The position numbers were made by a program, and so were the translations under genes. The notes below the pieces were generated by a model. It did no database searches and was not told the origin of the DNA. It saw only the letters and a program-made list of their open reading frames with translations. Source: Caulobacteraceae bacterium UBA3198 (GTDB lineage: Bacteria > Pseudomonadota > Alphaproteobacteria > Caulobacterales > Caulobacteraceae). Taken from it: a stretch of DNA of 61,233 bases. Positions 17,569-26,541 of the stretch are shown here, piece by piece (within the stretch, counting starts at the first letter, position 1; the number at the start of each line of letters is the position of its first letter). The stretch spans positions 1 to 61,233 of the forward strand of contig DEWY01000003.1 in NCBI GenBank assembly GCA_002363865.1. The letters are read 5' to 3'.

Positions 17569-18804
17569 ATGGACTTCAAAGACACCCCCGAAGAGGCCGC
17601 CTATCGCCAGCAGGTGCGCGAATGGCTCGCCGCCAATGCGCCCAAGAAGCGTGAGGGCGAACCCGACCCGCTCGGCGAATCCAGCGACGGCCTGGCCGCC
17701 TCCAAGGCCTGGCAGGCCAAGAAGGCCGCCGCCGGCTACGCCTGCATCACCTGGCCCAAGGAATGGGGCGGCCAGGGCGGCAACCCGATCCAGCAGGTGA
17801 TCTTCGGCCAGGAAGAATCCGCCTTCCCGACCCCGGGCAACCCGTTCCAGATCGGCCTGGGCATGTGCGTGCCCACGGTGATGACCTTCGCCGACGAGGA
17901 CACCAAGAAGCGCTTCGTCGGCCCCGCCATCCGCGGCGAGGAGATCTGGTGCCAGCTGTTCTCCGAGCCTTCGGGCGGCTCTGACGTGGCCGGGGCCCGC
18001 ACCCGGGCCGAGCGCGCGCCTGACGGATCCGGCGACTGGATCATCAATGGTCAGAAGGTCTGGACCACCGGAGCCCAGTTCTCGGACTTCGGTATCGTGA
18101 TCTGCCGCACCAATCCGGACGCGCCCAAGCACAAGGGCATGACCATGTTCTGGATCGACATGAAGGATCCGGGCGTCGAGGTCCGGCCGATCCACCAGAT
18201 GTCCGGCGGCTCGGGCTTCAACGAGGTCTTCTTCACCGACCTGCGGGTCAAGGACAGCCAGCGGCTCGGCGCCGTGGATGACGGCTGGCGCGTTTCGCTG
18301 GTCACCCTGATGAACGAGCGTCTGGCCGTGGGCGGCGCCTCGGGCGCCGGCTGGAGCGCCTTCCTGGAATCGGCCCGCCAGACCCCCGGCCTCGACGGCG
18401 GCGCGGCGATCAAGGACCAGGCCCTGCGGGAGAAGCTGGCGGACTGGTACGTCCAGGCCGAAGGGCTCAAGCACACTCGCAACCGGACCATGACGGCCCT
18501 GTCCAAGGGCGAGACCCCTGGGCCGGAAAGCTCCATCGGCAAGATCATCTCGGCGGTGCAGATGCAGGAGCTGGCCAATTCGGCCGTGGAGATGCTCGAT
18601 CAGTACGGGATCATCAACGACCCGTCGCTCGCTCCCCTGCGCGGCGCCTTCCAGGCCTCGCTGATGTCGGCGCCGGGCATGCGGATCGCCGGCGGCACCG
18701 ACGAAATCCTGCGCAACATCATCGCCGAGCGCGTGCTCGGCCTGCCCGGCGACATCCGGGTGGACAAGGATGTGGCGTTCAAGGATCTGCCCACCGGCCG
18801 CTAG
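17569..18804 (+). CDS. Acyl-CoA dehydrogenase, larger subunit of the pair
   Basis: 411 residues. It has the acyl-CoA dehydrogenase signature regions: EIWCQLFSEPSGGSDVAGARTRAER (FAD/substrate), GSGFNEVFFTDLRVKDSQRLGAVDDGW, and the C-terminal GGTDEILRNIIAERVLGLPGD. An insertion-rich N-domain (ANAPKKREGEPDPLGESSDGLAAS) is typical of the larger partner in heteromeric dehydrogenases. Two start codons are possible. ATG 17569 is eight bases from AAGGGA, whereas ATG 17563 is only two bases from it, so 17569 is preferred. It is co-transcribed with the preceding subunit and ends at a GC-rich hairpin shared with the convergent glycosyltransferase gene. Confidence 0.88.
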   Translation: MDFKDTPEEAAYRQQVREWLAANAPKKREGEPDPLGESSDGLAASKAWQAKKAAAGYACITWPKEWGGQGGNPIQQVIFGQEESAFPTPGNPFQIGLGMCVPTVMTFADEDTKKRFVGPAIRGEEIWCQLFSEPSGGSDVAGARTRAERAPDGSGDWIINGQKVWTTGAQFSDFGIVICRTNPDAPKHKGMTMFWIDMKDPGVEVRPIHQMSGGSGFNEVFFTDLRVKDSQRLGAVDDGWRVSLVTLMNERLAVGGASGAGWSAFLESARQTPGLDGGAAIKDQALREKLADWYVQAEGLKHTRNRTMTALSKGETPGPESSIGKIISAVQMQELANSAVEMLDQYGIINDPSLAPLRGAFQASLMSAPGMRIAGGTDEILRNIIAERVLGLPGDIRVDKDVAFKDLPTGR

Positions 18805-18813
18805 ACGACGGAA

Positions 18814-18842
18814 GGGCGGGATGGCCACCTGGCGTCCCGCCC
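18814..18842. terminator. Candidate bidirectional terminator hairpin between convergent genes
   Basis: A perfect 8-bp stem (GGGCGGGA / TCCCGCCC) with a smaller GCC/GGC pairing inside its 13-base loop lies between two converging genes. There is no strong U tract on either side, so termination is probable only from position. Confidence 0.45.
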
Positions 18843-18855
18843 AACTGATCCCGCC

Positions 18856-20067
18856 CTAGGCGCTTAGGGCCAGGGCGCCGGGCTGGGGGATATCCCCCGC
18901 CAGGCCGGCATAGAGGTCGGTCAGGCCTTCGAAGGTCGAGTTCCAGCCGTGCTGATCCTCGGCCCGCCGTCTCGCCGACTGCGAGACCAGGCCCAGGTCC
19001 CGGGCGAACAGGGCCTCGATCGCTTCTGCCAGATGGGCCGCGCCGACGCCTTGCGCCCGCTGGCCCACCGCCTCGTCGATCAACTCGCCGACGCCGCCGC
19101 GACGTGGGCCGATCACGGGCGTCCCCGCCGCCAGAGCTTCCAGCACCGCCAGGCCGAAGGGCTCGTTCTCATTGGCGTGCAGGAAGGCGTCGGCGCTGGC
19201 CACGATGCGCGCCAGGGCGCCCGTGTCGCGCTCATAGTCCAGGGCGATCACCTGATCGGAAGGCCGCGCGTCCCGACCGGCGCCCACCAGCAGCAGGCGA
19301 TAGGGATCGCCCAGGCGCTCCACCGCCTCGATCATCGCCTCGATGTTCTTTTCCCGCGCCGCCCGTCCGGCGAAGACCAGCAGTCGTGTGTCAGGCGCCA
19401 GGCCCAGCCGCCGAAACAGGCCAGGACGGTCCGCCAATCGCGGATGGAAGCGGTTCAGATCAACACCCAGGGGCTGGACGATCACATCGCTGACGCCGGC
19501 CTCCGCGAGCCGGCCGGCCATGTGCCGGCTGGGCGCCACCACGGCGTCAAAGCGTGCGAAGGTTTCCGCCCATTGGCGGCGCGCCGGCGCCCGGGCCCAT
19601 TCTCCCAGGTGCAGGGCCGCCAGGGCCGCAGCGTCGGTGTGGCAGAAGCCTACGACGGGCCGGCCCAGCATCTGACCGGCGTCCAGGGCCGCCAGCCCGG
19701 GCACGAAGACGTCGCCGGCCTCGATAACGTCAGGGTCCAGCCGGCGAATGACGTCAGACCACTTGGTGAGGCTGGCCGGCATCCGATAGCCGTCGCCAAA
19801 GGGCAGGCGAGCCGCGGCGATGGTCACGTCGCCGCCCGTCGACTGCCGGGTTCGTGCGCCGGGCGCGACGATGGTGTGGGCAATGTCCGGGCGGTGGGCC
19901 GAAAGCCAGGCGCGCTTGGCCAGCAGGTAGCGCTTCACCCCGCCGGAGCGGGGCGCGTACATCATGGTCACATCGAGGAGGTGGAAGGCCTGATCTCGGC
20001 CGGACGGCGCGGCCGCGCGACCGCGCCAGACCGCTGAAATCTGTTCCGTAGCCTGATCCTGAAACAC
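18856..20067 (-). CDS. Glycosyltransferase family 4 (GT-B fold)
   Basis: 403 residues. The N-terminal Rossmann half has a glycine-rich acceptor loop (MMYAPRSGGVKRYLLAKR). The C-terminal donor half has GRAAREKNIEAMIEAVE and the nucleotide-sugar EX7E motif in NENEPFGLAVLEALAAGTPVIGPRRGG. It probably adds a sugar from a nucleotide donor to a lipid or polysaccharide acceptor at the inner membrane face; the acceptor is unknown and no polysaccharide cluster surrounds it. A GTG start is chosen because GAGGA lies seven bases before it; ATGs inside the first 35 codons would remove the N-terminal strand. It is downstream of, and on the same strand as, the VWA gene. Confidence 0.88.
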   Translation of the reverse strand: MFQDQATEQISAVWRGRAAAPSGRDQAFHLLDVTMMYAPRSGGVKRYLLAKRAWLSAHRPDIAHTIVAPGARTRQSTGGDVTIAAARLPFGDGYRMPASLTKWSDVIRRLDPDVIEAGDVFVPGLAALDAGQMLGRPVVGFCHTDAAALAALHLGEWARAPARRQWAETFARFDAVVAPSRHMAGRLAEAGVSDVIVQPLGVDLNRFHPRLADRPGLFRRLGLAPDTRLLVFAGRAAREKNIEAMIEAVERLGDPYRLLLVGAGRDARPSDQVIALDYERDTGALARIVASADAFLHANENEPFGLAVLEALAAGTPVIGPRRGGVGELIDEAVGQRAQGVGAAHLAEAIEALFARDLGLVSQSARRRAEDQHGWNSTFEGLTDLYAGLAGDIPQPGALALSA

Positions 20068-20143
20068 CCTTGCTTCCTCGCGTCACACACCAGCCCTGCC
20101 TGGGGACACAACGGACGGTCGGGGTGTTTTGATCCTCGCGGCC

Positions 20144-21874
20144 TCAGTGTCCCTGAGGCCTCACATGGGCGTCGGCGGCGCTGCGCACCAGGGTCACGAA
20201 CTCCGCGCGATCCCCGTCGGGATCACGACCTCGGGCGGCCTGGGCCAGCGCCTCCACCTGGGCCCAGTCGAAGCCGTCGGAGACCCAGGGATCGCCTCGA
20301 AGCTTCTGGCCAAAGGCCGCCACGGCGAGCGCCCAGCGGGTCGCCTCCGGCGCTGAAGCCAGGCTGGGGGAGCGGTCGCGGCTGGTGACCGGGCGCGTCA
20401 TCAACTGAGACGTCCCGCCCCCCGGCGGCTGATGACGCACCTTGATGAAGGCCAGTTCCTGTCCCCGCCCCTGGGCGCGGGGCTCCGCCTGATAGCGCAG
20501 GGGATCAACCGATCCCGGCGCGCCAGCCGGGGTGATCTCGTAGAGGGCCGTGACCGAGGCGCCAGACCCCACCTCGCCAGCGTCCACCTGATCATTGTTG
20601 AAGTCCTCCCGGTTCAACAGCCGGGTTTCATAGCCGATCAGGCGGTACTCGCTGACCCGGGCGGGATTGAACTCCACCTGGATCTTCACGTCCTGGGCGA
20701 TGGGGAACATGGCGGCGGGCAGGTCGCGCAGGAACAGGCGCCGCGCCTCGGCAAGGGTGTCGATATAGGCCGCCGTCCCGTTTCCGTTCTGGGCCAGGGT
20801 CTGCATCATCTGGTCGTTGTAGTTGCCGCGGCCGAAGCCATAGACCGACAGATAGACGCCTGACCGGCGCTTCTCGGTCACGAAGTCCTCCATGCGGGCC
20901 GGGTCCGACAGGCCGACATTGAAGTCGCCGTCGGTCATCAAGATCACTCGGTTGATCGCCTCGGGGTCGAAGTTCTCCTGGGCCAGCTCATAGGCCAGCG
21001 CCAGCCCCTGGCCGCCGGCGGTGGATCCGCCCGCCGACAGGGCGGTGAGCGCGCAGCGCATCATCAGTTTCTGCCGGCCGTCGGTGGGCGCCAGGACCGC
21101 GCCGGCCGAACCGGCATAGGCCACCATGGCGACGCGGTCCTGGGGTCTCAGCTGGTCGATCAGGACGTTCATCGCCTTGCGCGCCAGGGGCAGGCGATCG
21201 GCGCTCTCCATCGAGCCTGAGGTGTCGATCAGGAAGACCAGGTTCAGGGGCGGCCGGCTCGCGGCGGGCAGCTCATAGCCCTGCAGGCCGATGTGCAGGA
21301 TCTCCCGCTGGTCGGACCAGGGGGAGGGGGCGACCGCGACATGGGCCGCAAACGGCGTATCCCGGCGGGTCGGCGGGGCGTAGCCATAGTCGAAATAGTT
21401 GATCAGCTCCTCGACCCGGACCGCGTCGGTGGGCGGCCGCTCCCCGTCATTGAGGAAGCGTCGGACATTGGCGTAGCTGGCGGTGTCCACATCGATGGAG
21501 AAGGTGGAGACGGGGTCCTCGGCCGTCCGCTTGACCGGATTGGCGGCGGCCTCGGGATAGCGTTCGGTGTCGACGGCTGGCGGCGGCGAAGGGGCGGGCG
21601 AGGCGGCAAGGCGCTCTCCAAACACCATCGTGGGACGGGCGGGAAGTGGCGGTGGCGCCGGCGCGGCCATGGCGGGCATCGGAGCGGCCGTGCCGGACGG
21701 CGCGCGGCTCCACATCCTCCGGGGGTCAGGCTGACGGAACCCCAGGTGGGCGCAGGCCGCAGCGGTCGGCTCGCCGTCCACGACTCGGGTCGGCGCGGCG
21801 CTCGCCAGGGGCGGCGCAGCCATCAGCGCCGCCAGGCTGAGGGTGAGAAGATTGCGAATCGCCGTCGGCGCCAT
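20144..21874 (-). CDS. Secreted von Willebrand factor type A protein (YfbK-like)
   Basis: 576 residues. A signal peptide (APTAIRNLLTLSLAALMAAPPLASA) is followed by a proline-rich linker (about 65-105) and a vWF_A N-terminal region (DPVSTFSIDVDTASYANVRRFLNDG). The VWA domain has an intact metal-ion-dependent adhesion site (FLIDTSGSMESADRLP; later MTDGDFNVG), and a C-terminal domain of the DUF3520 type follows (EYRLIGYETRLLNREDFNNDQVDAGEVG). Such proteins bind a divalent cation and act in protein-protein contacts in the periplasm or envelope; the biological role of YfbK is not established. ATG 21874 is selected over upstream codons because AGGGAG sits seven bases before it and the signal peptide begins there. 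Confidence 0.88.
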   Translation of the reverse strand: MAPTAIRNLLTLSLAALMAAPPLASAAPTRVVDGEPTAAACAHLGFRQPDPRRMWSRAPSGTAAPMPAMAAPAPPPLPARPTMVFGERLAASPAPSPPPAVDTERYPEAAANPVKRTAEDPVSTFSIDVDTASYANVRRFLNDGERPPTDAVRVEELINYFDYGYAPPTRRDTPFAAHVAVAPSPWSDQREILHIGLQGYELPAASRPPLNLVFLIDTSGSMESADRLPLARKAMNVLIDQLRPQDRVAMVAYAGSAGAVLAPTDGRQKLMMRCALTALSAGGSTAGGQGLALAYELAQENFDPEAINRVILMTDGDFNVGLSDPARMEDFVTEKRRSGVYLSVYGFGRGNYNDQMMQTLAQNGNGTAAYIDTLAEARRLFLRDLPAAMFPIAQDVKIQVEFNPARVSEYRLIGYETRLLNREDFNNDQVDAGEVGSGASVTALYEITPAGAPGSVDPLRYQAEPRAQGRGQELAFIKVRHQPPGGGTSQLMTRPVTSRDRSPSLASAPEATRWALAVAAFGQKLRGDPWVSDGFDWAQVEALAQAARGRDPDGDRAEFVTLVRSAADAHVRPQGH

Positions 21875-22002
21875 GTGCGCGCTCCCTGCATTTTGAGCGT
21901 CCCCGACCGGCAGCTTGGCGTGGGGACTAAGGCGAAAGCTGGACAAACCGCGTTCCCTGAACGGGAAAAGACAGCGCCGTGACATATGGGCGGGATTCTC
22001 TG

Positions 22003-22050
22003 GTCAAGCTTTCGGCCAAGCTTGACAGGACTGCCCCTCGGACCGCTACT
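22003..22050 (+). promoter_or_regulatory. Candidate promoter with overlapping inverted repeat upstream of the Sel1 lipoprotein gene
   Basis: TTGACA (22022-22027) and GCTACT (22045-22050) are separated by 17 bases, which fits Caulobacter housekeeping promoters with a GCTA-type -10. The -35 overlaps a perfect 9-bp inverted repeat, GTCAAGCTT-N6-AAGCTTGAC (22003-22026), a plausible operator. The candidate start point is about 45 bases before the lipoprotein start. Confidence 0.5.
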
Positions 22051-22103
22051 GCCCAGGTCCAAATTATGGTTAACGCGCTCTGAACGTGGGGGAGCAACGG
22101 GCC

Positions 22104-23498
22104 ATGGTCCCATCGCCGGACCTATTGCTGCACGAAGGCCTGCGCAAGGGGATGACCCTGGCTGTGCTGATGGCCCTTGTGCCGCTGCTGGGTTGCGAAC
22201 CGGGGCCCAAGGGGCCGGGGGCGGCGGCCGGTCTGGCCTGTCCGCGCCCGCAGACCTTCCTCACCACCCAGGCCTTCAACGCCCAGGAACAGGAAATCCG
22301 GGCCCTTCGCCGTCAGGCCTTCGCCGGCGACTTCTTCGCCCAGATCGATCTGGCGCGCCGCTATGGCGGCGCGGAGGCTGAGGCGCGCAAGATCTTTGAT
22401 CCCGTGGAGGCGGCCACCTGGTATCAGCTGGCCCTCTCCAATCCCGACGGCTTCGCCCCCATCGTCACCGGCGGCCAGGGTCATCGCCGCAACGGCCGGC
22501 TGCAGGACTGCCGCGAAGCCGAGCGCCTGGGCGCCTATGGGGCGCTGGAACGTCTGCTGGAGCGCATGAGCTCGGAGGAACGCCAGGACGTTCGGGATCG
22601 GGTGATCTATGTGCTGTCGACCCAGGGCGCGCCCGGCTTCCGGACCCTGGCGCGGCTGCATGATGTGGGTTTTGGCCCCTTCGGCGATCCCGTGGAGACT
22701 TCCCCCATCGACCCGCGGACCCTGAAGGGACCGAGGCCGCCGGCCGCGGCGACCCTGTTCACCCGCAATGATGTCGACGTCTACCTGTTCAACTATCTCG
22801 CCGCCCAGAGCGGGGATGTGGCCGGCTTCGTCATGCTCAAGGACTTTGAGCGCTCCTCCACCAGCCGGGCCTCCCTGGGCGCCGACGCCCAGGCCAAGGC
22901 CAAGCGCTGGACGCCACCCTTCGAATTCTATCCGCCCCAGGCGCCAGAATCCGGCGTGCCCCTCTCTGACGAGAGCGTTCGGGCCGGCGAGGCCGAGGCC
23001 CTGGCGCTCGCCCGGGTCGACGAGCTGCCCTTCGTGCATGTGGGCCACGCCCTGGCCTTCCTGCGGGTGACTGAGAAGCCGGCGGCGACCAAGGCCAGCC
23101 TGTCGACCACCGAGGTGCAAGCCTTCCAGGCCATGCTGGGCCGCCCGGCCACCGGCCGCCTGTCCAGCCTGGAAGAGGTGCGGGCCATCCAGTACGCCGC
23201 GGTCAATGGTCAGGCCCGCTCCCAGCTGACCCTGGCGGTGATGTATGCCGAAGGGGTGGGGGTCCCGCGGGACTACGCCCGGGCCTTCTACTGGTTCTCC
23301 CAGGCTGATCGGCAGGGCAACGCCGAGGCCAAGTACGCCATGTCGACCTTCTTCTCCCTGGGCATGGAGGGAGTGGCCGACCAGGATAAGGCGAGCGCCG
23401 TGGTCTATCAGATCGATGCGGCGCTGGCCGGCTTCAAACCCTCCGCTCAAAGGCTGCGCGAGCTCCTGGCTCAGGTCTCCCGCGCGCCGCGAACCTGA
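22104..23498 (+). CDS. Sel1-repeat (TPR-like) lipoprotein
   Basis: 464 residues. The N-terminus is a lipoprotein signal with lipobox VPLLGC, so the mature protein would be anchored by a lipid at Cys31. Sel1-type helical repeats are visible near the C-terminus (AAVNGQARSQLTLAVMYAEGVGVPRDYARAFYWFSQADRQGNAEAKYAMS) and, in degenerate form, near the N-terminus (AGDFFAQIDLARRYGG...ATWYQLALS). Such repeats make solenoid scaffolds for protein interaction. ATG 22104 is preferred over GTG 22086 because GGGGGAG is placed well before it. The next gene, a secreted beta-helix protein, follows after 16 bases, so the two are probably one operon with a joint envelope task. No enzyme activity is visible. Confidence 0.78.
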   Translation: MVPSPDLLLHEGLRKGMTLAVLMALVPLLGCEPGPKGPGAAAGLACPRPQTFLTTQAFNAQEQEIRALRRQAFAGDFFAQIDLARRYGGAEAEARKIFDPVEAATWYQLALSNPDGFAPIVTGGQGHRRNGRLQDCREAERLGAYGALERLLERMSSEERQDVRDRVIYVLSTQGAPGFRTLARLHDVGFGPFGDPVETSPIDPRTLKGPRPPAAATLFTRNDVDVYLFNYLAAQSGDVAGFVMLKDFERSSTSRASLGADAQAKAKRWTPPFEFYPPQAPESGVPLSDESVRAGEAEALALARVDELPFVHVGHALAFLRVTEKPAATKASLSTTEVQAFQAMLGRPATGRLSSLEEVRAIQYAAVNGQARSQLTLAVMYAEGVGVPRDYARAFYWFSQADRQGNAEAKYAMSTFFSLGMEGVADQDKASAVVYQIDAALAGFKPSAQRLRELLAQVSRAPRT

Positions 23499-23514
23499 CA
23501 AAGGGGCAAAGACG

Positions 23515-24945
23515 GTGACTGCTCAACCTCAGCGGCCCGGCCGCCTGCTCCCCCTGATCGGCGCGGCCTTCGCGGTCCTGGCCCTGTCTCTGGGCGGGCC
23601 GGCCCAGGCCTATCCCGACGCCCGGGTCGATGCGCAGATCCGGCCCAATTTCGGCGGGCTGATCACCCCGCCCCTGCGCTCGCCCTACCGGCCCAACCAG
23701 TGGCGCAAGCCCGACCACAAGCCCAAGCGGCCCCATCCGCACCCCAGCCGGCCGCATCCGCCGCTGCAAGGCGGCTATCTGAACAGCCTGAGCATCGACT
23801 GCGCCGATCCCAATCTCGGGCCCTACCCGGTGTCCGACGCCCTTTGGGCCCTGGCCGACGGCGGCGTGCTGTTCATCCGCGCCCGGGGCGGGGTCTGCCG
23901 CGAAACCCTCTATATCGACCGGCCAGTGACGATCATCGGCGAGAGCGGCTCGGCCTTCGCCACCGGGCCAGACTCCCAGCCCGCCAAGCTTTCTCCCCCG
24001 GCCGGCGCGCCCTGCATCCGCGTCGCCCCCGGCACACGGGGGGTTGAGATCCGCGACCTGGTGATCGAGGCCGATCAGGGTGGGCGCAGCGCCTGTATCG
24101 AGGCGGTCGACGCCGAGATTGCGCTTGTGAACACCTATGTCCGCTACGCCGGTGAGGCTGCGGCCATCTTCGTGTCCGGGGGCCGACTGATCGGCCGCCA
24201 GAGCACCATCGAAGCGCGCACCAATGACGCGGCCGTCCTGGTGGACACCGCCACCCTCGACTTCGCTCAGGTGCGCATCGCCGCCGATGTGCGGGGCCTC
24301 GACATCACCCCGGCGGCCGGCGAAAGCCGCCTGCTGCAGGTCGGCGTGGTGGCCGAGGGCGGAACCCTGCCGGGCTCCACCGGCGTCACCGTCCGCGGCC
24401 TGCGCAGCGGCGGGGGCAAGCTCGTGGTCCGCAACTCCTATGTGGGCGGCTGGATCACCGGCCTCTATGTGGATCGGGGCGCCAAGCTGGAGCTGATCCG
24501 CAGCCGGGTCCGCGCCCGGCGCGGCGTGATCTCCGACTGGGGCGAGGTGGTGGTGCGGGAATCGGCCATCTGGGGCGACGAATACGGCGGCTATTTCGCC
24601 GGCGGCGCGCCGGTGATCGAGCACAACCGTTGGGGCGGCCCCCGCGGCGGCCTGCTGTTCGACAGCCAGACCCGGCCGGCCCTGGCGCCCAACTATCTCT
24701 ACGCCACAGACCAGTGCGACCCCTACGCCCAGCCCCAGGGCCTCTATTGCCAGTCCTTCGGCGCAGGCCCGCTGCAGGCCTTCACCGCGCCCGACGCCTA
24801 TGGCCAGCCGGCCTATGGCGCGCCGGCCTATGGCTGGTCCCATGACGGCTACGAGCGCGGCTATCAGATGGACGGGGCGCCGGTCGCCCTGCCGCCGCCC
24901 CCGCCGCCCAGCCGCAGAGGGCTCTTCGGCCGGCCCGGCTACTAG
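23515..24945 (+). CDS. Secreted right-handed beta-helix protein
   Basis: 476 residues. A signal peptide (residues 1-31, ending ...GGPAQA) is followed by a His/Pro/Lys-rich linker (about 55-82, PKRPHPHPSRPHPPLQGG). Then come about 300 residues of short repeating strands typical of pectate-lyase-like parallel beta-helices (VEIRDLVIEAD, IALVNTYVRYAG, LVVRNSYVGGWITGLYVDRGAKLELIRSRVRA). A Tyr/Pro-rich tail with PPPPPP closes it. Paired cysteines (IDCADP...GGVCRET, GAPCIRV...SACIEA) may form disulfides. I see no clear polysaccharide-lyase catalytic set, so it may be structural or bind glycans. The start is a GTG eight bases after AAAGGGG. It is probably co-transcribed with the Sel1 lipoprotein. Confidence 0.75.
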   Translation: MTAQPQRPGRLLPLIGAAFAVLALSLGGPAQAYPDARVDAQIRPNFGGLITPPLRSPYRPNQWRKPDHKPKRPHPHPSRPHPPLQGGYLNSLSIDCADPNLGPYPVSDALWALADGGVLFIRARGGVCRETLYIDRPVTIIGESGSAFATGPDSQPAKLSPPAGAPCIRVAPGTRGVEIRDLVIEADQGGRSACIEAVDAEIALVNTYVRYAGEAAAIFVSGGRLIGRQSTIEARTNDAAVLVDTATLDFAQVRIAADVRGLDITPAAGESRLLQVGVVAEGGTLPGSTGVTVRGLRSGGGKLVVRNSYVGGWITGLYVDRGAKLELIRSRVRARRGVISDWGEVVVRESAIWGDEYGGYFAGGAPVIEHNRWGGPRGGLLFDSQTRPALAPNYLYATDQCDPYAQPQGLYCQSFGAGPLQAFTAPDAYGQPAYGAPAYGWSHDGYERGYQMDGAPVALPPPPPPSRRGLFGRPGY

Positions 24946-24957
24946 AGGGCGTGGCCC

Positions 24958-26472
24958 TCACTGGGAATCGAAGAAAGCCTCCGGCCCCTCGACCTCGATC
25001 AGCCGGCCCTTGCGGATCTCCAGGAACCGGGTGGCCGCCGTGCGCGTGAAGTGGCGGTCGTGGGAGACGAACAGGCAGGTGGTTTCGGCCTCCTCCAGCT
25101 GACTCTCCAGGGCTTCCTGGCCTTCGATGTCCAGGTGGTTGGTGGGCTCGTCCAGCAGGTAGAGGTTGGGTTTGGCGAGCTTCAGCCGCAGGAAGATCAG
25201 CCGGGCCCGCTCCCCGTGGCTGAGGTCGCCGATGGGGCCGCTGACCCGGGCGTGAGAGAAGCCCGCCTTGGCCAGCAGGGCGTTGGTCTGGGTCGTGGTC
25301 GCCGCCTCGGCGCTGGCCACATAGTCGAACAGGCTCATCTTCAACGGCAGATCGCGCATGGCCTGGTCGAAATAGACCATCCGGATGGCCGGGTTGAAAC
25401 GGATGGGGGCGGCCCCGTCATAATGAGACTGGGCCGGGTCCCAAGCGTGGGCGAGCGCATTCAGCAGCATGGACTTGCCCGCGCCATTGACGCCCAGGAC
25501 GGCGATCCTGTCTCCCACCGCCACATTGAGCCGGTCGATGCGGTAGAGCTCGCGTCCGTCCGGCGTAGTCACTGTGACGCCGGACAGGCGCAGGGCGACC
25601 TTGGCGTCCATCTCGCCTTCGCCGAGCTCCAGCCGGCGTTCCCGGCTCACATGGGTTTCGCTCTGGCCGGCCTCGATGCGGGCGATCCGCTTCTCGGTGG
25701 CCTTGGCGCGCTTGTGAAACTTGTCGTTCAGCACCCCCCACTGTCGATAGCGGGCGGCGACGGCTTCCAGCCGGGCGATCTCCTTGGCCTCCAGCTTGCG
25801 CCGGGCGGCCTCGGCGGCGTCCCGGGCCATCAGCTCGGTGCGGGCGGCCACGAAGGGCAGGGCGAAGCTGTGCGCCCCGTCCGATCGTAGAAACACGGTC
25901 CGGCTGGTGGTGCGCTCGAGAAAGGCCCGGTCGTGGCTGACGATCAGCATCGGCAGACGCCGCTCGGCCGCCAGCCAGCGCTCCAGCCGGTTGATATTGG
26001 CCAGGTCCAGGTGGTTGGTGGGCTCATCAAGGATCAGCAGGTCCGGCTCGGCCAGCCGCACCGCCGAGGCGATCAGGAACAGACGCCGCCAGCCGCCGCT
26101 GAGGGCCGAGAACCGCGTCTCCGCCAGCTCGACGGGGATTTCGAACTCGTCCAGCAGCACGGCGATGCGCCAGTCCTCCGAGCCATCCTCGGGCAGGGCG
26201 GCGGCCAGCACCTCCCGGGCGGTGAGGTCCAGCAGATGTTCGGGCGCCTCCTGCGGCACATAGCCGACCTTCAGGCCGCGGGAGCGGATGATCTTGCCGC
26301 TATTGAGCTCCAGCTCCCCGGTCAGGCATTTGAGCAGGGTGGACTTGCCCGCCCCGTTCTCCCCCACCAGCGCCGTGCGCGCGGCGTCCAGGGCGAAGGT
26401 GACGCCCTCGAAGATTCGCGTCGCCCCATAGTAGAAGCTGGCGTCTTCCACCCCCAGCACCGCGCTCGCCAT
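24958..26472 (-). CDS. ABC-F family ATPase (duplicated ATP-binding domains)
   Basis: 504 residues with no membrane segments. The two ATPase cassettes have Walker A motifs GENGAGKST and GVNGAGKSM, and Walker B motifs LLILDEPTNHLDL and LYLLDEPTNHLDI. They are joined by a charged linker (ARDAAEAARRKLEAKEIARLEAVAARYRQW) of the P-site-tRNA-interaction type. The signature motifs are unusual: LSGGW in the first cassette and LSHGE in the second, in place of LSGGQ. ABC-F proteins act on the ribosome to relieve stalls or protect against antibiotics. Which subtype this is (Uup-, YheS- or resistance-like) cannot be settled here. It converges with the beta-helix gene, 12 bases away. Confidence 0.88.
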   Translation of the reverse strand: MASAVLGVEDASFYYGATRIFEGVTFALDAARTALVGENGAGKSTLLKCLTGELELNSGKIIRSRGLKVGYVPQEAPEHLLDLTAREVLAAALPEDGSEDWRIAVLLDEFEIPVELAETRFSALSGGWRRLFLIASAVRLAEPDLLILDEPTNHLDLANINRLERWLAAERRLPMLIVSHDRAFLERTTSRTVFLRSDGAHSFALPFVAARTELMARDAAEAARRKLEAKEIARLEAVAARYRQWGVLNDKFHKRAKATEKRIARIEAGQSETHVSRERRLELGEGEMDAKVALRLSGVTVTTPDGRELYRIDRLNVAVGDRIAVLGVNGAGKSMLLNALAHAWDPAQSHYDGAAPIRFNPAIRMVYFDQAMRDLPLKMSLFDYVASAEAATTTQTNALLAKAGFSHARVSGPIGDLSHGERARLIFLRLKLAKPNLYLLDEPTNHLDIEGQEALESQLEEAETTCLFVSHDRHFTRTAATRFLEIRKGRLIEVEGPEAFFDSQ

Positions 26473-26541
26473 CTCCGCCTCTCCGCGTGTTTTCGGACCG
26501 GGCGACCGCGTCCCCGTCCAGGGGCGCCATCCTTGTCCAGC

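Noticed and set aside
20140..20160. Perfect 8-bp hairpin at the end of the VWA gene as a terminator
   Set aside because: It overlaps the stop codon, and the bases after it in the minus direction are A-rich rather than T-rich.
22070..22084. A full CtrA binding site (TTAA-N7-TTAA)
   Set aside because: The second half is TGAA, so it is only a partial match; kept as a hint in the promoter finding.
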